Assembly (NCBI RefSeq): GCF_002257565.1
Contig: NZ_CP022736.1
Coordinates: 4,774,001-4,838,000, forward strand
Origin: Herbaspirillum sp. meg3
GTDB lineage: Bacteria > Pseudomonadota > Gammaproteobacteria > Burkholderiales > Burkholderiaceae_D
Direction of reading: 5' to 3'
DNA length: 64,000 bases
The translations under genes were made by a program, and so were the position numbers. Under the pieces are notes generated by a model. It searched no databases. It was not told the DNA's origin and saw only the letters and a program-made list of their open reading frames with translations. Shown here one piece after another: positions 56,680 to 64,000 of this stretch (position 1 is its first letter; each line of letters starts with the position of its first letter).

Positions 56680-56773
56680 TGGATGGACGGCCTGTAGTTT
56701 CATTGAGCCCGGCAATACTTGAAGGAGCTCAACTGCAGGCCCGCACTGGAATCGCTTCCGTGTGCTCCATCCA
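56680..56773 (+). ncRNA. Predicted three-way-junction RNA in the accB-accC gap
   Basis: Three helices meet with almost no unpaired bases. P1: TGGATGGA (56680-56687) with TCCATCCA (56766-56773). P2: GGCCTGTAG (56689-56697) with CTGCAGGCC (56733-56741; one G-U), extended by TTGAGC/GCTCAA (56703-56708, 56727-56732). P3: CGCAC (56742-56746) with GTGTG (56760-56764) topped by GGAA-TCGC-TTCC. Only one base separates P1 from P2 and P3 from P1, and none separates P2 from P3. Found by eye; no folding energy was computed. It could be a cis-regulatory leader, a processing site or the remnant of a repeat. Confidence 0.5.
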
Positions 56774-56832
56774 TGGCGGATCTGGTTACCTGTATGTAAA
56801 CGCTTGACTCTTGGCGACGCACATTTCCTCTT

Positions 56833-58212
56833 ATGTTTGAAAAAATCCTTATCGCCAATCGTGGCGAAATCGCTCTCCGTATCCAGCGCGCATGCCGTGA
56901 AATGGGCATCAAGACCGTGGTCGTGCACTCCGAGGCGGACCGCGAGGCGAAATACGTCAAGCTGGCGGATGAGTCGGTCTGTATCGGACCTGCACCTTCC
57001 GCGCTCAGCTACCTGAACATGCCGGCGATCATCAGCGCGGCAGAAGTCACCGACGCGCAAGCGATCCACCCGGGCTACGGCTTCCTGTCCGAGAACGCCG
57101 ACTTCGCAGAACGCGTTGAGAAATCCGGCTTCGTCTTCATCGGCCCGCGTCCGGAAAACATCCGCATGATGGGCGACAAGGTCTCGGCCAAGCAGGCCAT
57201 GATCCGCGCCGGCGTGCCGTGCGTACCTGGCTCTGAAGGCGCATTGCCGGACAATCCGAAAGAAATCGTGCAGATCGCACGCAAGATCGGCTACCCGGTC
57301 ATCATCAAGGCGGCTGGCGGCGGCGGTGGCCGCGGCATGCGCGTGGTGCATACCGAAGCAGCGCTGATCAACGCCGTCACCATGACCAAGACGGAAGCCG
57401 GCGCAGCCTTCGGCAATCCGGAAGTCTATATGGAGAAGTATCTGGAAAATCCGCGTCACGTGGAAATCCAGATCCTCGCCGATGAACACAAGCAGGCCAT
57501 CTGGTTAGGCGAGCGCGATTGCTCCATGCAGCGCCGCCACCAGAAGGTCATCGAGGAAGCACCGGCACCGGGCATCCCACGCAAGATCATTGAGAAGATC
57601 GGTGAACGTTGCGCCGAAGCCTGCCGCAAGATGAACTACCGCGGCGCCGGCACCTTCGAGTTCCTGTACGAAAACGAAGAGTTCTACTTCATCGAAATGA
57701 ACACCCGCGTGCAGGTTGAACATCCGGTCACAGAGATGATCACCGGCGTCGACATCGTGCAGGAACAGATCCGCATCGCCTTCGGCGAGAAGCTGCGTTA
57801 TCGCCAGCGCGATATCGAGTTGAAGGGTCACGCAATCGAATGCCGTATCAACGCGGAAGATCCGTTCAAGTTCACCCCGTCGCCAGGTCGTCTGACGGCA
57901 TGGCACGTACCGGGCGGCCCCGGCATTCGCGTCGATTCACACGCTTACGCCGGTTACTTCGTCCCGCCGAACTACGATTCGATGGTCGGCAAGGTGATTT
58001 CCTACGGTTCGACCCGCGAGCAGGCTATCCGCCGCATGCAAATCGCGCTGTCGGAAATGGTGGTCGAAGGCATTTCGACCAACATCCCGCTGCATCGTGA
58101 ACTGATGGTCGATGCCCGCTTCATCGAAGGCGGCACCAACATCCATTATCTCGAGCACAAGCTGGCGGAGCGCCCAACTGCGCCTCCGGCAGAAAAGCCG
58201 GCGAAGAAATAA
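56833..58212 (+). CDS. accC: Biotin carboxylase subunit of acetyl-CoA carboxylase
   Basis: ATP-dependent carboxylation of biotin on AccB, 459 aa. N-terminal domain (MFEKILIANRGEIALRIQRA), ATP-grasp domain with the glycine-rich KAAGGGGGRGMRVV, ERDCSMQRRHQKVIEEAP, and FIEMNTRVQVEHPVTE with the catalytic Glu/Asn/Arg set. Complete. No strong Shine-Dalgarno before the ATG, unlike the neighbours, so the upstream structure may matter for its translation. Confidence 0.97.
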   Translation: MFEKILIANRGEIALRIQRACREMGIKTVVVHSEADREAKYVKLADESVCIGPAPSALSYLNMPAIISAAEVTDAQAIHPGYGFLSENADFAERVEKSGFVFIGPRPENIRMMGDKVSAKQAMIRAGVPCVPGSEGALPDNPKEIVQIARKIGYPVIIKAAGGGGGRGMRVVHTEAALINAVTMTKTEAGAAFGNPEVYMEKYLENPRHVEIQILADEHKQAIWLGERDCSMQRRHQKVIEEAPAPGIPRKIIEKIGERCAEACRKMNYRGAGTFEFLYENEEFYFIEMNTRVQVEHPVTEMITGVDIVQEQIRIAFGEKLRYRQRDIELKGHAIECRINAEDPFKFTPSPGRLTAWHVPGGPGIRVDSHAYAGYFVPPNYDSMVGKVISYGSTREQAIRRMQIALSEMVVEGISTNIPLHRELMVDARFIEGGTNIHYLEHKLAERPTAPPAEKPAKK

Positions 58213-58239
58213 GTTGAAGAAGTAAAGGCAAAGAAACCG

Positions 58240-59154
58240 ATGGGCTGGACCGAAATTGTTATTCAAGTCACGCGCGATCAGGCTGAGGCATTGTCCGATG
58301 CCCTGATGGAAGCCGGCGCCTTGTCGGTGTCGGTGGAAGACGCCGACGAAGGCACCACTGCCGAGCAGCCGCTGTTCGGCGAGCCCGGCATGGAGCCGGC
58401 CGAGGCGGCGTGGGAACGCAGCCGCGTGGTGGCACTGGCCGACGTCGATGCCGACCACGCCACGATCGTCACCGACGCCGCCAAAGCCATCGGTCTGGAC
58501 TATGCGCTGCCGTTCGCCCTGCGTTCGGTGGAAGAGCAAGACTGGGTACGCCTGACGCAATCGCAATTCGATCCTATCCATATCGGCAAACGCATCTGGG
58601 TCGTGCCTAGCTGGCACGACGCACCAGAGCCGGATGCGCTTGTACTGGAGCTCGACCCCGGCCTGGCCTTCGGCACCGGCAGTCATCCGACGACGCGCCT
58701 GTGCATGGAGTGGCTGGAAGAACATGCCGCCAATACATCGACGGTACTCGATTACGGTTGCGGTTCCGGTATTCTGGCGCTGGTTGCCAAGAAGCTCGGA
58801 GCACAGCACGTCATCGGCGTCGACATTGATCCGCAAGCACTGGAATCGGCACGCTTCAATAGTGAACGCAATGCGTGCGAGATCGAATACCACCTGCCGG
58901 AAGCCTTTGTCCGCACATATCCGGAAAATCAGACTTTTGCCATCGTTGTCGCCAATATCCTCGCGGGCCCCTTGCAATTGATGGCGCCCATGCTGGCCGG
59001 GCGCGTCGCGCCGGGTGGTTCGCTGGTGTTATCGGGCGTGCTGGATCGCCAGGCTGACGAAGTGATTGCCGCTTACGCGCCGTATATCGCGCTGAGCGTC
59101 TGGGCCGAACATGAAGGCTGGGTCGCGCTGGCCGGCCAGGCGCCGACGGAGTAA
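58240..59154 (+). CDS. prmA: Ribosomal protein L11 methyltransferase
   Basis: Methylates lysines of L11, 304 aa. N-terminal substrate-binding domain (MGWTEIVIQVTRDQAEALSDALMEAGALSVSVEDA), then a SAM-binding Rossmann domain with LDPGLAFGTGSHPTTRLCMEWL, LDYGCGSGILALVAKKLGA and VANILAGPL. All key SAM motifs are present. Follows accC by 27 bases in the same operon. Confidence 0.95.
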   Translation: MGWTEIVIQVTRDQAEALSDALMEAGALSVSVEDADEGTTAEQPLFGEPGMEPAEAAWERSRVVALADVDADHATIVTDAAKAIGLDYALPFALRSVEEQDWVRLTQSQFDPIHIGKRIWVVPSWHDAPEPDALVLELDPGLAFGTGSHPTTRLCMEWLEEHAANTSTVLDYGCGSGILALVAKKLGAQHVIGVDIDPQALESARFNSERNACEIEYHLPEAFVRTYPENQTFAIVVANILAGPLQLMAPMLAGRVAPGGSLVLSGVLDRQADEVIAAYAPYIALSVWAEHEGWVALAGQAPTE

Positions 59155-59242
59155 GCATGTTGCGCCGGATCGCTCTTCGCCATGTCAGCAACACGCGGCT
59201 TAACGCGGTTTGGTATTGCGCTGAACCCGGCGAGGTACGCTG

Positions 59243-60472
59243 ATGGCGCTGGCGACTCAATGTCCCTTCTGCCAGACGACATTTCGCGTCGCTCAAGACC
59301 AGCTCAAACTGCGCGGCGGCCTGGTTCGCTGCGGTAGCTGCAAGGAAGTTTTCAACGGCAACGATCACCTGGTGTCGCCGGACATCGCGCAACAACTCGT
59401 GGCCACGCCTGCACCCACCACCTCAACATCAGAAAAGACAGAAGATCGTCCGGCACCGACGGGATGGCCCAAGCTACCGGGCAATTCCAATGCGGCATCA
59501 GCCACGATGCCCGCAGCGCCGACAGCGCCCGTGACTCCCCCGCGCCCACCGATAGATTTATCCGCGGCATTTGCCAGCATCGCCGCAGAAACCGACGATG
59601 CACCCTGGGGAACACAGTCGGTCACGCCAACACCGCAACCGGATTCGTCCGAATCGGAAAAAGCTACTGCTTCACCATCCTTCCCACTGCCGGGTACTCC
59701 GGCCAAATCCACCGAAACACTCGCTAACACTGCTTCGCCGGATCAGGCTGAACAGACTGCGATCAACACCTTGACGCAGGAATTGTCTTACCCGGTTCCC
59801 CTCACTTCCTCTGCGCGTGCAGAAGACACGGCGCCCGCGACAGAGATGGAAGGAGCCGCGGAAAGAACTTCGAAGCAAACCGAATCCGAGAGCGAAGAAG
59901 AGGATGAGGAAGAGCACGAAGAGGAATACGAGGAAGACGACGCAGATACTCCCGCCTTCGTTCAGAAGGTAGAACGCCGCGAACGCCTGCACCGGATCGG
60001 CCGCGTCGTCATGCGTGTCGGCGCGGTATTACTCACCATCGCTTTGCTGCTGCAGGCGACGTATGTCTGGCGCAATACGATCGCTGCGTGGTTGCCATCG
60101 ACACGCCCCCTGCTGGCGTCCATCTGCAACGCGCTGCATTGCTCGGTCGGCCTGCCCACCAATATCGACCAGTTGTCGCTGGAATCCAGCGAACTGCAAC
60201 TGGTGCCGCCCAATCAGAATATTTATACCCTGACGGTACTGCTACGCAACCGCGGCTACAGCGCCCAAGCCTGGCCGTACATGGAGCTGACATTGAATGA
60301 CGGCGACGAAAAAGCCATCACCCGACGCGTCTTCACACCGCGCGAATACATCAAATCGGCACAAATGATCGATGACGGTCTGGCCGGTGAAGGCGAACAG
60401 CAAGTCAAACTGACGTTTGAACTGGCGCAACCGGCAGCCTCCGGCTACCGCATCTACCTGTTTTACCCCTGA
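59243..60472 (+). CDS. Zinc-ribbon / DUF3426 membrane protein
   Basis: 409 aa. The N-terminus is an MJ0042-type zinc ribbon: CPFC (residues 7-10) and CGSC (residues 30-33). A long Pro/Ser/Thr/Glu-rich and acidic linker (about 50-240, with an EEDEEEHEEEYEED stretch) leads to one membrane helix (about 252-275, MRVGAVLLTIALLLQATYVW) and a DUF3426 periplasmic domain. Function unknown; the gene is typically found next to prmA in betaproteobacteria, perhaps as an envelope-linked sensor. Confidence 0.85.
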   Translation: MALATQCPFCQTTFRVAQDQLKLRGGLVRCGSCKEVFNGNDHLVSPDIAQQLVATPAPTTSTSEKTEDRPAPTGWPKLPGNSNAASATMPAAPTAPVTPPRPPIDLSAAFASIAAETDDAPWGTQSVTPTPQPDSSESEKATASPSFPLPGTPAKSTETLANTASPDQAEQTAINTLTQELSYPVPLTSSARAEDTAPATEMEGAAERTSKQTESESEEEDEEEHEEEYEEDDADTPAFVQKVERRERLHRIGRVVMRVGAVLLTIALLLQATYVWRNTIAAWLPSTRPLLASICNALHCSVGLPTNIDQLSLESSELQLVPPNQNIYTLTVLLRNRGYSAQAWPYMELTLNDGDEKAITRRVFTPREYIKSAQMIDDGLAGEGEQQVKLTFELAQPAASGYRIYLFYP

Positions 60473-60588
60473 TTGCTCTCCGCCTTAGGACTCGCTTAGG
60501 CTTGGCTTAAGCAACCGGCACGAAAATCCGCAGAACCGGCGGGATTCTTCTACAATGCAGCATTCTTCAACTTTCTCAGACATTCGCC

Positions 60589-61524
60589 ATGAGTTCACTT
60601 ATCTGCGGCTCGCTCGCTTACGACAACATCATGCAATACGAAGGCCGCTTCGCCGATGCGCTGCTGGCGGATCAATTGCACAAGATTAATGTGTCCTTTC
60701 TGGTGCCGTCGATGCGTCGTGAATTCGGCGGCTGTGCCGGCAATATCGCCTATAACTTGAAATTGCTCGGTGGCGAACCCGTCATCATGGCAACCGTCGG
60801 TCAGGACAGCGCGCCGTACATGGAGCGCTTCAAGCACCTCGGCATTTCCACCAAGAGCATCCGCGTGATCGACAGCTCGTTCACCGCCCAATGCTTCATC
60901 ACCACCGATGCCGGCGGCAACCAGATCACTGCGTTCCACCCGGGTGCGATGAGCTACTCGCACGAGAACAAGGTCGCCGATGCAGGTCCGGTCAAGTTGT
61001 CCATCGTGGCGCCGGACGGCCGCGACGGCATGTTGCAACATGCAGAACACAGCGCCGAACAAGGCATCCCGCTGATTTTCGATCCGGGCCAAGGTATGCC
61101 GATGTTCAGCGGCGACGATCTGAAGCACTTCATCGACCTGGCAACTTATGTCGCTGTGAATGACTACGAAGCCGAATTGCTGACCGCTCGTACCGGCCTG
61201 AGCCTGGAGCAAATCGCCAAACAGGTGTCGGCGCTGATCGTCACGCGCGGCGAGCTGGGCGCGGAAATCTTTACCGACGGCCAGAAGATCGATATCCCTT
61301 GCGTGCAGGCAGATGCCATCGCCGACCCGACCGGCTGCGGCGACGCATTCCGTGCCGGCATGCTGTTCGGCCTGACCAAGGGCATGGATTGGGCGACGAC
61401 CGGACGCCTGTCCAGCCTGATGGGATCGATCAAGATCGCTTCACAAGGCCCGCAAAACCATGCACCGACACTGGCCGAAATCGATGATCGCTTCCACAAG
61501 GCCTTCGGCTATCGCTTTGCCTGA
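60589..61524 (+). CDS. PfkB-family kinase, adenosine-kinase-like
   Basis: 311 aa. The N-terminus SLICGSLAYDNIMQYEG, the substrate motif EFGGCAGNIAYNLKLLGG and the C-terminal signature DPTGCGDAFRAGMLFG (catalytic Asp) place it in the ribokinase family; similar proteins of this neighbourhood are usually called adenosine or nucleoside kinases. Substrate not proven. Third PfkB-type feature after the fructokinase and thiD. Followed by tandem hairpins. Confidence 0.83.
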   Translation: MSSLICGSLAYDNIMQYEGRFADALLADQLHKINVSFLVPSMRREFGGCAGNIAYNLKLLGGEPVIMATVGQDSAPYMERFKHLGISTKSIRVIDSSFTAQCFITTDAGGNQITAFHPGAMSYSHENKVADAGPVKLSIVAPDGRDGMLQHAEHSAEQGIPLIFDPGQGMPMFSGDDLKHFIDLATYVAVNDYEAELLTARTGLSLEQIAKQVSALIVTRGELGAEIFTDGQKIDIPCVQADAIADPTGCGDAFRAGMLFGLTKGMDWATTGRLSSLMGSIKIASQGPQNHAPTLAEIDDRFHKAFGYRFA

Positions 61525-61530
61525 TTGACG

Positions 61531-61581
61531 AAAGTCCTGACGGACTTTACTGCCACCAATGTTCAACACATCGGTGGCAGT
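61531..61581 (+). terminator. Back-to-back hairpins after the PfkB kinase gene
   Basis: AAAGTCC-TGAC-GGACTTT (61531-61548) is immediately followed by ACTGCCACC (61549-61557) paired with GGTGGCAGT (61573-61581), which also contains ATGT/ACAT in its loop. A third small stem TCGGC/GCCGA follows near 61586-61598. No long U-run is present. They lie seven bases after the stop codon and probably act as a Rho-independent-like pause or 3'-end protector. Confidence 0.5.
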
Positions 61582-61661
61582 GAAGTCGGCATCGCCGATA
61601 TTGCCGGCATGATCTGAGATGTACACGCACCGAAGACCGCAGGACATTGAAAGGAATCGCC

Positions 61662-62216
61662 ATGAAACGCCTCACTTCTGCCTTGCTCTTCTCACTGTAC
61701 TCACTGTGCTTGCTGTCGCTCAGCCCGCTTGCATCGGCCGCGCTCAAACCCGGCGAAAAGGCGCCTGATTTCTCCACGCAGGCGTCGCTCGGCGGGCAGG
61801 TATCCACGTTCTCGCTGGCCGAAACACTCAAGAAAGGCCCGGTGGTGCTGTATTTTTACCCCGCGGCCTTTACCACCGGCTGCACGATTGAAGCTCACCT
61901 CTTCGCCGAAGCCATTGACCGCTACAAGGCGCTCGGCGCTACTGTCATCGGCGTATCAAACGACAAGATTGAAACGCTCAACAAGTTTTCCGTCAGTGAA
62001 TGCCGTAGCAAGTTTGCGGTCGCCGCCGATACCGATCAGAAGATCATGAAATCCTACGATGCGGTGATGAACAGCAAATCGGACTATGCCAGCCGCACGT
62101 CCTACGTCATCGCGCCGGACAAGAGCATCATCTACGAATACAGCAGCCCGAGTCCCGACAAGCATGTCGAAAACACCTTGCAGGCATTGCAGCAGTGGGC
62201 GGCAAAGAAGAAATAG
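61662..62216 (+). CDS. Exported peroxiredoxin (AhpC/TSA, BCP-like)
   Basis: 184 aa with a signal peptide (MKRLTSALLFSLYSLCLLSLSPLASA), so it acts in the periplasm, unlike cytoplasmic BCP. The active site YFYPAAFTTGCTIEAHLF has the peroxidatic Cys in a TxxC context; a possible resolving Cys follows in SVSECRSKF. The start at 61662 has AAGGAA upstream; ATG at 61647 would place extra residues before the leader. Confidence 0.88.
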   Translation: MKRLTSALLFSLYSLCLLSLSPLASAALKPGEKAPDFSTQASLGGQVSTFSLAETLKKGPVVLYFYPAAFTTGCTIEAHLFAEAIDRYKALGATVIGVSNDKIETLNKFSVSECRSKFAVAADTDQKIMKSYDAVMNSKSDYASRTSYVIAPDKSIIYEYSSPSPDKHVENTLQALQQWAAKKK

Positions 62217-62266
62217 GCAGCAGATAGCGCAAAGAAGTTTGGCGTAGTTCATGACGACGCCGATAT

Positions 62267-62304
62267 AAAAACAGGCCGCACGATACACCGTGCGGCCTGT
62301 TTTA
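62267..62304. terminator. Bidirectional intrinsic terminator between peroxiredoxin and yggT
   Basis: ACAGGCCGCACG (62271-62282) pairs with CGTGCGGCCTGT (62289-62300), 12 perfect base pairs with a 6-base loop, flanked by A4 on the left and T4 on the right. It can serve both convergent genes. Confidence 0.92.
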
Positions 62305-62324
62305 TTTTGACTGATCGTAAATGA

Positions 62325-62867
62325 TCAGCCGATGGAGAGAATCAAGGTACTGACCAGACGCACGGCGATCTGCAGCAGTATCAGCGCCGCCAACGGCGAC
62401 AGGTCGACATTGCCGATGAGCGGAATGACCTTGCGCAGCGGACGCAGCAGCGGCTCATTGAGCGCCCTTACAAACGGCGCCAACGGAGCGTAGGGATTCA
62501 CCCAGCTGAAAATCGCTTCGATGATCAGCGTGGCCATGAACCCGTAAAAAATCCACTGGAAGAAGCGCACCAGCGAAAACAGAATGATGGGCTGAAAATC
62601 AAACCCGGAGACGAATCCAACTGCGGCGATGATCGACAACAGCACCACCAGGAAGGCGCCGACAAGACTGGCCCAATCGTAGCCGCCGACACCCGGCAAC
62701 ACTTTGCGCAGCGGCTTGACCAGCCAATCCGACAACTGAAATACGAACTGCCCCACCGATGCCGGCGGACGCACTTGCACGACCTGCATCCAGAAACGCA
62801 GCAACAGCACTCCAGCCAGCACGCTGGCGATGGCGTCAACGATCAACATGAAAATGCTATGCAACAC
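62325..62867 (-). CDS. YggT-family inner-membrane protein
   Basis: 180 aa with two YGGT repeats, each two spans with a conserved FLxPLRKVxP pattern: SDWLVKPLRKVLPGVGGYDWASL in the first and NEPLLRPLRKVIPLIGNVDLSPL in the second. Family function is unclear (osmotic or cation-related, cell-division-linked in some species). Single gene. Confidence 0.92.
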   Translation of the reverse strand: MLHSIFMLIVDAIASVLAGVLLLRFWMQVVQVRPPASVGQFVFQLSDWLVKPLRKVLPGVGGYDWASLVGAFLVVLLSIIAAVGFVSGFDFQPIILFSLVRFFQWIFYGFMATLIIEAIFSWVNPYAPLAPFVRALNEPLLRPLRKVIPLIGNVDLSPLAALILLQIAVRLVSTLILSIG

Positions 62868-63178
62868 GGTTACTCTCCATAAGAAGCTGTTTGCCCATCG
62901 GCTCCCGCGGCGCGGAAACCAAGCACGTGCATCCGGTTCGATGCGCAGTGCACATACTAAACCATGCAGCGCTATTCCCTATATGGGGACGCCGAATAAT
63001 TAACAAAGCCCGGTTGAAACCAGGCAAACCATCGCGTGAAATCGCAGATGGCGGATTACAGCGACGGCTGCTGCCGATGTACAGCCATCAGAGCACAGCA
63101 CCGCACTCCCGGACTATTCGCCAGCGTCAGCGTCGCACTGACCTTGGCGCCGACATCAATCCCAGATCTGCACCGGCG
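62868..63178. other. Intergenic region between yggT and the H1-like gene
   Basis: About 310 bases. No reading frame here resembles a protein; a long frame on the plus strand continues antisense through the H1-like gene. The yggT promoter should lie in the first 100 bases, but no boxes stand out. Confidence 0.4.
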
Positions 63179-63215
63179 AAAAAAAAACCGCTGCATGAAC
63201 GAGTCACACAGCGGT
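63179..63215 (-). terminator. Intrinsic terminator of the H1-like gene
   Basis: ACCGCTG (63187-63193) pairs with CAGCGGT (63209-63215). On the minus strand the stem is followed by nine U residues (63179-63187). Confidence 0.88.
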
Positions 63216-63254
63216 ATTTTGCACCTGATTACTCAGGCACCAGGCCAGATCCGA

Positions 63255-63974
63255 TTATGGACGTGTTGTGCCTGTTGGGAACGGCCAAGCTGCTGCCGGG
63301 TTCAGCACAGTCTTCACAGCTGGAGCTGCTGCAGCTGGCTTCGCTGCTGGCTTCTTAGCTGCTGGCTTTGCTGCTGCCTTCTTGGCGACAGGCTTCTTAG
63401 CTGCTGCTGGCTTAGCGGCCGGCTTTGCTGCAGCCTTGACTGCTGGCTTAGCGGCGACTGCCTTCTTCGCCACTGGCTTCTTCGCTGCAACTGCCTTCTT
63501 GGCTGCTGGCTTTGCTGCTGCCTTGGCGACTGGCTTCTTCGCTGCTACCGGCTTCTTCGCTGCGACTGCTTTCTTCGCTACTGGCTTCTTGGCTGCAACT
63601 GCCTTCTTCGCTACTGGCTTCTTCGCTGCGACTGCTTTCTTAGCGACTGGCTTTTTAGCTGCAACTGCCTTCTTCGCTGCTACTGGCTTCTTCGCTGCGA
63701 CTGCTTTCTTAGCGACTGGCTTCTTCGCTGCTACCGGCTTCTTAGCTGCAACTGCCTTCTTCGCTGCTACTGGCTTCTTAGCTGCAACTGCTTTTTTAGG
63801 AGCTGCTGCTTTCTTTGCCACTGGCTTTGCTGCTGCCTTAGCTACTGGCTTCTTAGCGGCGACGGCCTTCTTCGGAGCTGCTGCCTTCTTGGCTGCAACT
63901 GGCTTCTTAGCGGCGACCGCTGGTTTCTTTGCAGCCGGCTTCTTGGCTGCTGGTTTCTTTGCTGCTGTTGCCAT
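63255..63974 (-). CDS. Histone H1-like Lys/Ala/Pro-rich DNA-binding protein
   Basis: 239 aa, almost entirely AAKKP, VAKKA and PAAKK-type repeats, with about one lysine in three residues and essentially no acidic residues. It resembles the lysine-rich C-terminal domain of eukaryotic H1 and the bacterial H1-like proteins common in Burkholderiales. The last 20 or so residues leave the repeat (TVLNPAAAWPFPTGTTRP), an ending shared by such proteins. Expected to bind and compact DNA. AAGGAG precedes the ATG at 63974. The repetitive DNA invites copy-number changes between strains. Confidence 0.9.
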   Translation of the reverse strand: MATAAKKPAAKKPAAKKPAVAAKKPVAAKKAAAPKKAVAAKKPVAKAAAKPVAKKAAAPKKAVAAKKPVAAKKAVAAKKPVAAKKPVAKKAVAAKKPVAAKKAVAAKKPVAKKAVAAKKPVAKKAVAAKKPVAKKAVAAKKPVAAKKPVAKAAAKPAAKKAVAAKKPVAKKAVAAKPAVKAAAKPAAKPAAAKKPVAKKAAAKPAAKKPAAKPAAAAPAVKTVLNPAAAWPFPTGTTRP

Positions 63975-64000
63975 TTTGTTTCTCCTTCTTCACGTGATGG

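Noticed and set aside
62891..63358. Plus-strand frame between yggT and the H1-like gene
   Set aside because: It crosses the H1-like gene's terminator and coding region antisense, has no Shine-Dalgarno and no domain-like composition.

Overview
The window looks like chromosomal core DNA of a betaproteobacterium of the Oxalobacteraceae (Herbaspirillum/Collimonas type). The reasons are inference from gene content and order: moderately high GC, the aroQ-accB-accC-prmA-DUF3426 block, the mpl-yqiA-ubiC-RNB-tonB-aroE-mtgA block, dusB-fis-purH, polyol ABC transport with a SorC-type regulator, and an AKKP-type histone H1-like protein. No rRNA, tRNA, CRISPR array, prophage or intact insertion sequence was seen.

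Layout. 1-5.5 kb: a polyol-type ABC transport operon (binding protein, two permeases, start of a HAD phosphatase) on the minus strand, divergent from its likely SorC-family regulator and a PfkB fructokinase. 5.5-6.2 kb: two head-to-head copies of a structured intergenic repeat. 6.2-10.5 kb: UvrD helicase, a YhhS-like MFS exporter and Dps. 10.6-15.9 kb: the thiamine operon thiC-thiS-thiG-thiD-thiE with a TPP riboswitch, a third repeat copy between thiS and thiG, and a 267-bp multi-arm palindromic element in the thiC leader. 15.9-22.6 kb: an operon of SDR, two-subunit transketolase and TRAP transporter with a divergent LysR regulator. 22.7-31 kb: valS, DUF2147, two tandem orphan periplasmic binding proteins, YaiI and a pentenoate-hydratase homologue. 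31-40.9 kb: ruvB, ruvA (with a LexA box), a DUF808 membrane protein, ruvC, purH, fis, dusB, a histidine phosphatase, a PEBP protein, dtd and tyrS. 41-46.9 kb: M23 peptidase, anmK, a glycine-zipper lipoprotein, a third orphan binding protein and corA. 47-54.3 kb: the minus-strand block mpl-yqiA-ubiC-RNB-tonB-aroE-mtgA. 54.4-64 kb: a conserved unknown protein, TlpA, aroQ, accB, accC, prmA, a DUF3426 protein, a PfkB kinase, a periplasmic peroxiredoxin, yggT and a histone H1-like protein.

How the genes work together. The left end imports and phosphorylates a sugar alcohol or derived ketose. The thi operon makes TPP, and the operon just upstream on the same strand encodes a TPP-dependent two-subunit transketolase with its own TRAP importer. 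Cell-wall growth and recycling recur (M23 peptidase, anmK, mtgA, mpl). Dehydroquinate dehydratase and shikimate dehydrogenase feed chorismate, which ubiC uses for ubiquinone.

The least explained signals are non-coding: (1) the 267-bp element between the TPP aptamer and the thiC start codon, bracketed by a pairing that could hide the thiC Shine-Dalgarno; (2) the three-copy intergenic repeat, whose hairpin stems differ between copies by compensating substitutions; (3) a compact predicted three-way junction between accB and accC. All structures were found by eye; no folding or database search was run.
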